Shown one piece after another: positions 62,166 to 64,000 of a DNA stretch of 64,000 nucleotides. The stretch spans positions 66,132 through 130,131 of the forward strand of contig MKTJ01000058.1 in assembly GCA_001898225.1 (NCBI GenBank). Reading direction: 5' to 3'. How positions within the stretch are numbered: position 1 is the stretch's first letter; each line of letters begins with the position of its first letter. Made by a program: the position numbers and the translations under genes. The notes beneath the pieces are model-generated. The model was not told the DNA's origin. It made no database searches and was given only the letters and a program-made list of their open reading frames with translations. This DNA comes from Chloroflexi bacterium 54-19. GTDB taxonomy: Bacteria > Chloroflexota > Chloroflexia > Chloroheliales > Chloroheliaceae.

Positions 62166-63563
62166 ATGTCGAACAACCAACCCGAAGCGTCCCCGGCGTC
62201 CGGCAATTCCGGTAGCGCCGTCAAAGATAATAACCAGTTGTTTGCCCGCAAACTGCGCGAGTTGCGGACCCGCACGGGCCTGACCCAGGAACAGTTTGCC
62301 GAGGCCGCCTTTTGCTCCGCCGACCACGTGAACAAGATGGAGCGGGGCTTGCGCCTGCCTTCCGCGCAGTTACTTCAGACCATGAACGCCGCTTTCCAGA
62401 AGGCCGGTCTGGATAAAAGCCTTTACGAAGAACTCGAAAACCTGCTGCTGGCGTCCAAGTTTGGTGAACAGGTGGTAGCTACCCCGCCCGCACCGGAAAC
62501 CACCGCCGTCCCTGCCACGACCGCCGCTCCAGTTGCGACGGAACAACTCTTTGGCCGCTCCGAGAGTATCGAAAAGCTGGTCGAACTCTACCGCCGGGGT
62601 CAGGCCAGCCCGGTCGTGATTATCAGCGGGTTGGGCGGCATCGGTAAAAGCGCGGTCGCCGCCGAAATCGCCCGGCAGGTCCAGCCTTTGTTCGCAGGGT
62701 TTTTTCAGCAGTCGGCCCGCCGCAATCAGCTTCAAAACGGCAGCGTGATTGCCCCGCTCGAACCGGCAGGCTGGTTGGGTGGCACGTCCCGACCTACCTT
62801 TGAAAGTTTAGCCGCGTACCTGGGCAAAATGCTGGAAGCAACTTCGTCGGTAGATGGGAATCTGGTCGAGACCTTGCGCCGGGATAAATATTTGCTGGTG
62901 CTGGACAGCCTGGAAGAATGCGAGGAACCGGCCCGCTTTCTGACCGGTCTCGAACGCTTGCTGCAAAACGGCCCTTCCAGGGTAATTATCACCAGCCGGA
63001 TTGTCCCGCCCAACTTCGAGGGGTATCACCTGCACTTGGGCGCGCTCGAACCGGGCCCGGCCATCGAGTTTTTCCGGCAGGAGGGATTGCGCCGCAACCT
63101 GCCGCCGCTCCTGGAAGAAAGCCCCGAAGCCCGGTTGGTCCTGCAAAGCACCATCGAGCATACGGGCGGCCATCCCCAGGCCATGAAGTTTGTGGCCCAC
63201 CGCCTGGGCACCTTTTCGCTCGGCCGGATTATGGACGATTTGAGCCGGACTTACCAGGACGCCGCGGCCCTGGCCCAGCACCCGGCGGGCGGTCTTTACC
63301 GCTATCTCTACCGGGCGGAATGGCTTAAACTGTCGGACCCGGCCCGCCGTTTGCTAGCGGCCATGCAAGACTGGCCCGGCAAAATCGAGGAAAGCCGCCT
63401 GGTCAGCCTGGGTGGGCCGGGGGTAGACCTGGCTCTTGACGAACTGGTCGCGGCCTGTTTCGTGGAGGTGCGTGGCGGTTTTGTCAAAAATTACGCCCTG
63501 CATCCCCTGACCTTCAACCTGCTAAAGACCGGTCTGACAGCCCTGTGGGAGCAGGAAGGTTAA
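62166..63563 (+). CDS. XRE-HTH / STAND (NB-ARC-like) ATPase
   Basis: 465 residues: XRE helix-turn-helix at about 28-85 ('LRELRTRTGLTQEQFAEAAF'), a Pro/Thr/Ala linker, then an NB-ARC-like NTPase: Walker A GLGGIGKSA (155-163), Walker B LLVLDS (243-248), 'SRVIITSR' (271-278). 'EHTGGHPQAMKFVAHRLGTF' is the GxP motif region. A C-terminal winged-helix-like part follows, without a long repeat sensor. STAND proteins act as regulators or defence switches. It follows the E2-like gene by 106 bp and may control the operon or its activity. Confidence 0.8.
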   Translation: MSNNQPEASPASGNSGSAVKDNNQLFARKLRELRTRTGLTQEQFAEAAFCSADHVNKMERGLRLPSAQLLQTMNAAFQKAGLDKSLYEELENLLLASKFGEQVVATPPAPETTAVPATTAAPVATEQLFGRSESIEKLVELYRRGQASPVVIISGLGGIGKSAVAAEIARQVQPLFAGFFQQSARRNQLQNGSVIAPLEPAGWLGGTSRPTFESLAAYLGKMLEATSSVDGNLVETLRRDKYLLVLDSLEECEEPARFLTGLERLLQNGPSRVIITSRIVPPNFEGYHLHLGALEPGPAIEFFRQEGLRRNLPPLLEESPEARLVLQSTIEHTGGHPQAMKFVAHRLGTFSLGRIMDDLSRTYQDAAALAQHPAGGLYRYLYRAEWLKLSDPARRLLAAMQDWPGKIEESRLVSLGGPGVDLALDELVAACFVEVRGGFVKNYALHPLTFNLLKTGLTALWEQEG

Positions 63564-63696
63564 AAACGCGGGTGGTTTTGTACGGTAGTTGGGCGGGTGC
63601 TGTCCCTGTTAAAGGGTAGGTCGGCGGAATAAAATGAAATTGGAGCCTTTAATAGCAAAAGGCTATCTGAAAGGCTAAAGGGAACACCAGGATAGG

Positions 63697-64000
63697 ATGA
63701 AGGCTACAGTTTTCAAACCGGGCACGCGCCGTCTGATTCTGGCCGGTATCGCCATCGCAGTTCTGTTGCTGCTGGTCGGGGCCGGGGCCTGGCTGGTCGG
63801 GTTTTCCCGGCTCGACCGGCTCGAAACGGCCAGCCGGGACGCTACCGCCGCCGCAAGAGGCAGTTCCAAAGACATCCAGGGGCCGCAAGACCTCGACCCG
63901 GCTTACCAGGCCGCCACCGCCGCCTACCAGAACAAGGATTACCAGACGGCAATTGATAACTTTGGAAAAATCGTCGCGTTCCAGCCCGATTACAAAGATA
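63697..64000 (+). CDS. Membrane-anchored TPR-like protein, cut by window edge
   Basis: Starts at the ATG at 63697 with AGGATAGG directly upstream. About 101 residues are visible: a basic N-terminus, one TM (about 13-34, 'LILAGIAIAVLLLLVGAGAW'), a polar linker and the first TPR-like unit ('AYQAATAAYQNKDYQTAIDN', then 'FGKIVAFQPDYKD'). The remainder lies outside. It is probably part of the island. Confidence 0.7.
   Translation, partial: MKATVFKPGTRRLILAGIAIAVLLLLVGAGAWLVGFSRLDRLETASRDATAAARGSSKDIQGPQDLDPAYQAATAAYQNKDYQTAIDNFGKIVAFQPDYKD

Noticed and set aside
53124-64000. CBASS or Bil anti-phage operon as the explanation of the E2-like gene
   Set aside because: No CD-NTase cyclase, E1 or JAB gene is visible, and the neighbours are WXG100/YukD-like; not excluded if such genes lie beyond the window.

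Overview
The window looks like chromosomal DNA of a Chloroflexota bacterium. This is inferred from gene content and was not tested by a database search. The clues are secreted proteins with the 'YW..GGL..GYP' repeat module, small TPR-like proteins of the 'EEAWLWLSG' type, lipoproteins with Thr/Ala/Pro-rich linkers after the lipobox, paired bactofilin and M23 peptidase genes, and a YukD-type ubiquitin-like gene next to WXG100-like and E2-like genes. Genes lie on both strands in short operons. Several intergenic gaps carry dispersed repeats.

Layout. 1-9110: a partial esterase, a VOC protein, a secreted polysaccharide deacetylase, an XRE-TPR regulator, a homologue of linalool dehydratase/isomerase with both catalytic cysteines, and an S9 peptidase-SDR pair. 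9237-9806: an AT-richer DUF6883/DUF4926 pair. 9949-16194 (minus): a solute-binding lipoprotein, a GT2, a GT-C membrane enzyme, folC and an unknown gene, tightly packed. 16639-18283: YbjQ protein, an HExxH protein and an unknown protein. 18344-21543: dehydrogenases and two MIP18 iron-sulfur assembly paralogues. 21617-26996 (minus): a TPR protein, GNAT, PRC-barrel protein, bactofilin, M23 peptidase and a DUF2231 membrane protein. One tRNA, tRNA-Val(UAC), lies at 27398-27469.

27534-38225 holds small membrane proteins, an intradiol-dioxygenase-like lipoprotein, a phosphotransferase, an FmdB zinc ribbon, dolichol-phosphate-mannose-synthase-like and GT39-like glycosyltransferases, an orphan DNA methyltransferase, and two membrane proteins (DUF4352, LITAF-like). 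38632-44794 holds a mycothiol-type (MDMPI) enzyme, a gap that appears to encode a structured RNA of about 460 nt with its own promoter, terminator and upstream DnaA-box-like array, then DUF2085, GH172-like and secreted proteins. 45460-50718 (minus) holds a PrmA with an unknown N-terminal domain, an esterase and two exopolysaccharide enzymes. zapE follows at 51158.

The most striking region is 53124-64000. It holds four small helical proteins, at least two of them WXG100-like, a lipase-like protein with a Pro/Thr-rich tail, a lipoprotein, a YukD/EsaB ubiquitin-like domain fused to a helical region, a four-TM protein ending in a UBC/RWD-like domain, a Pro/Gln-rich small protein, a soluble E2-like protein with a candidate catalytic cysteine, an XRE-STAND ATPase, and a truncated TM-TPR protein. 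I read this as a type VII-secretion-like locus joined to a bacterial ubiquitin-like module. The motor ATPase, E1 and JAB peptidase expected of such systems are absent from the window and may lie beyond 64000.
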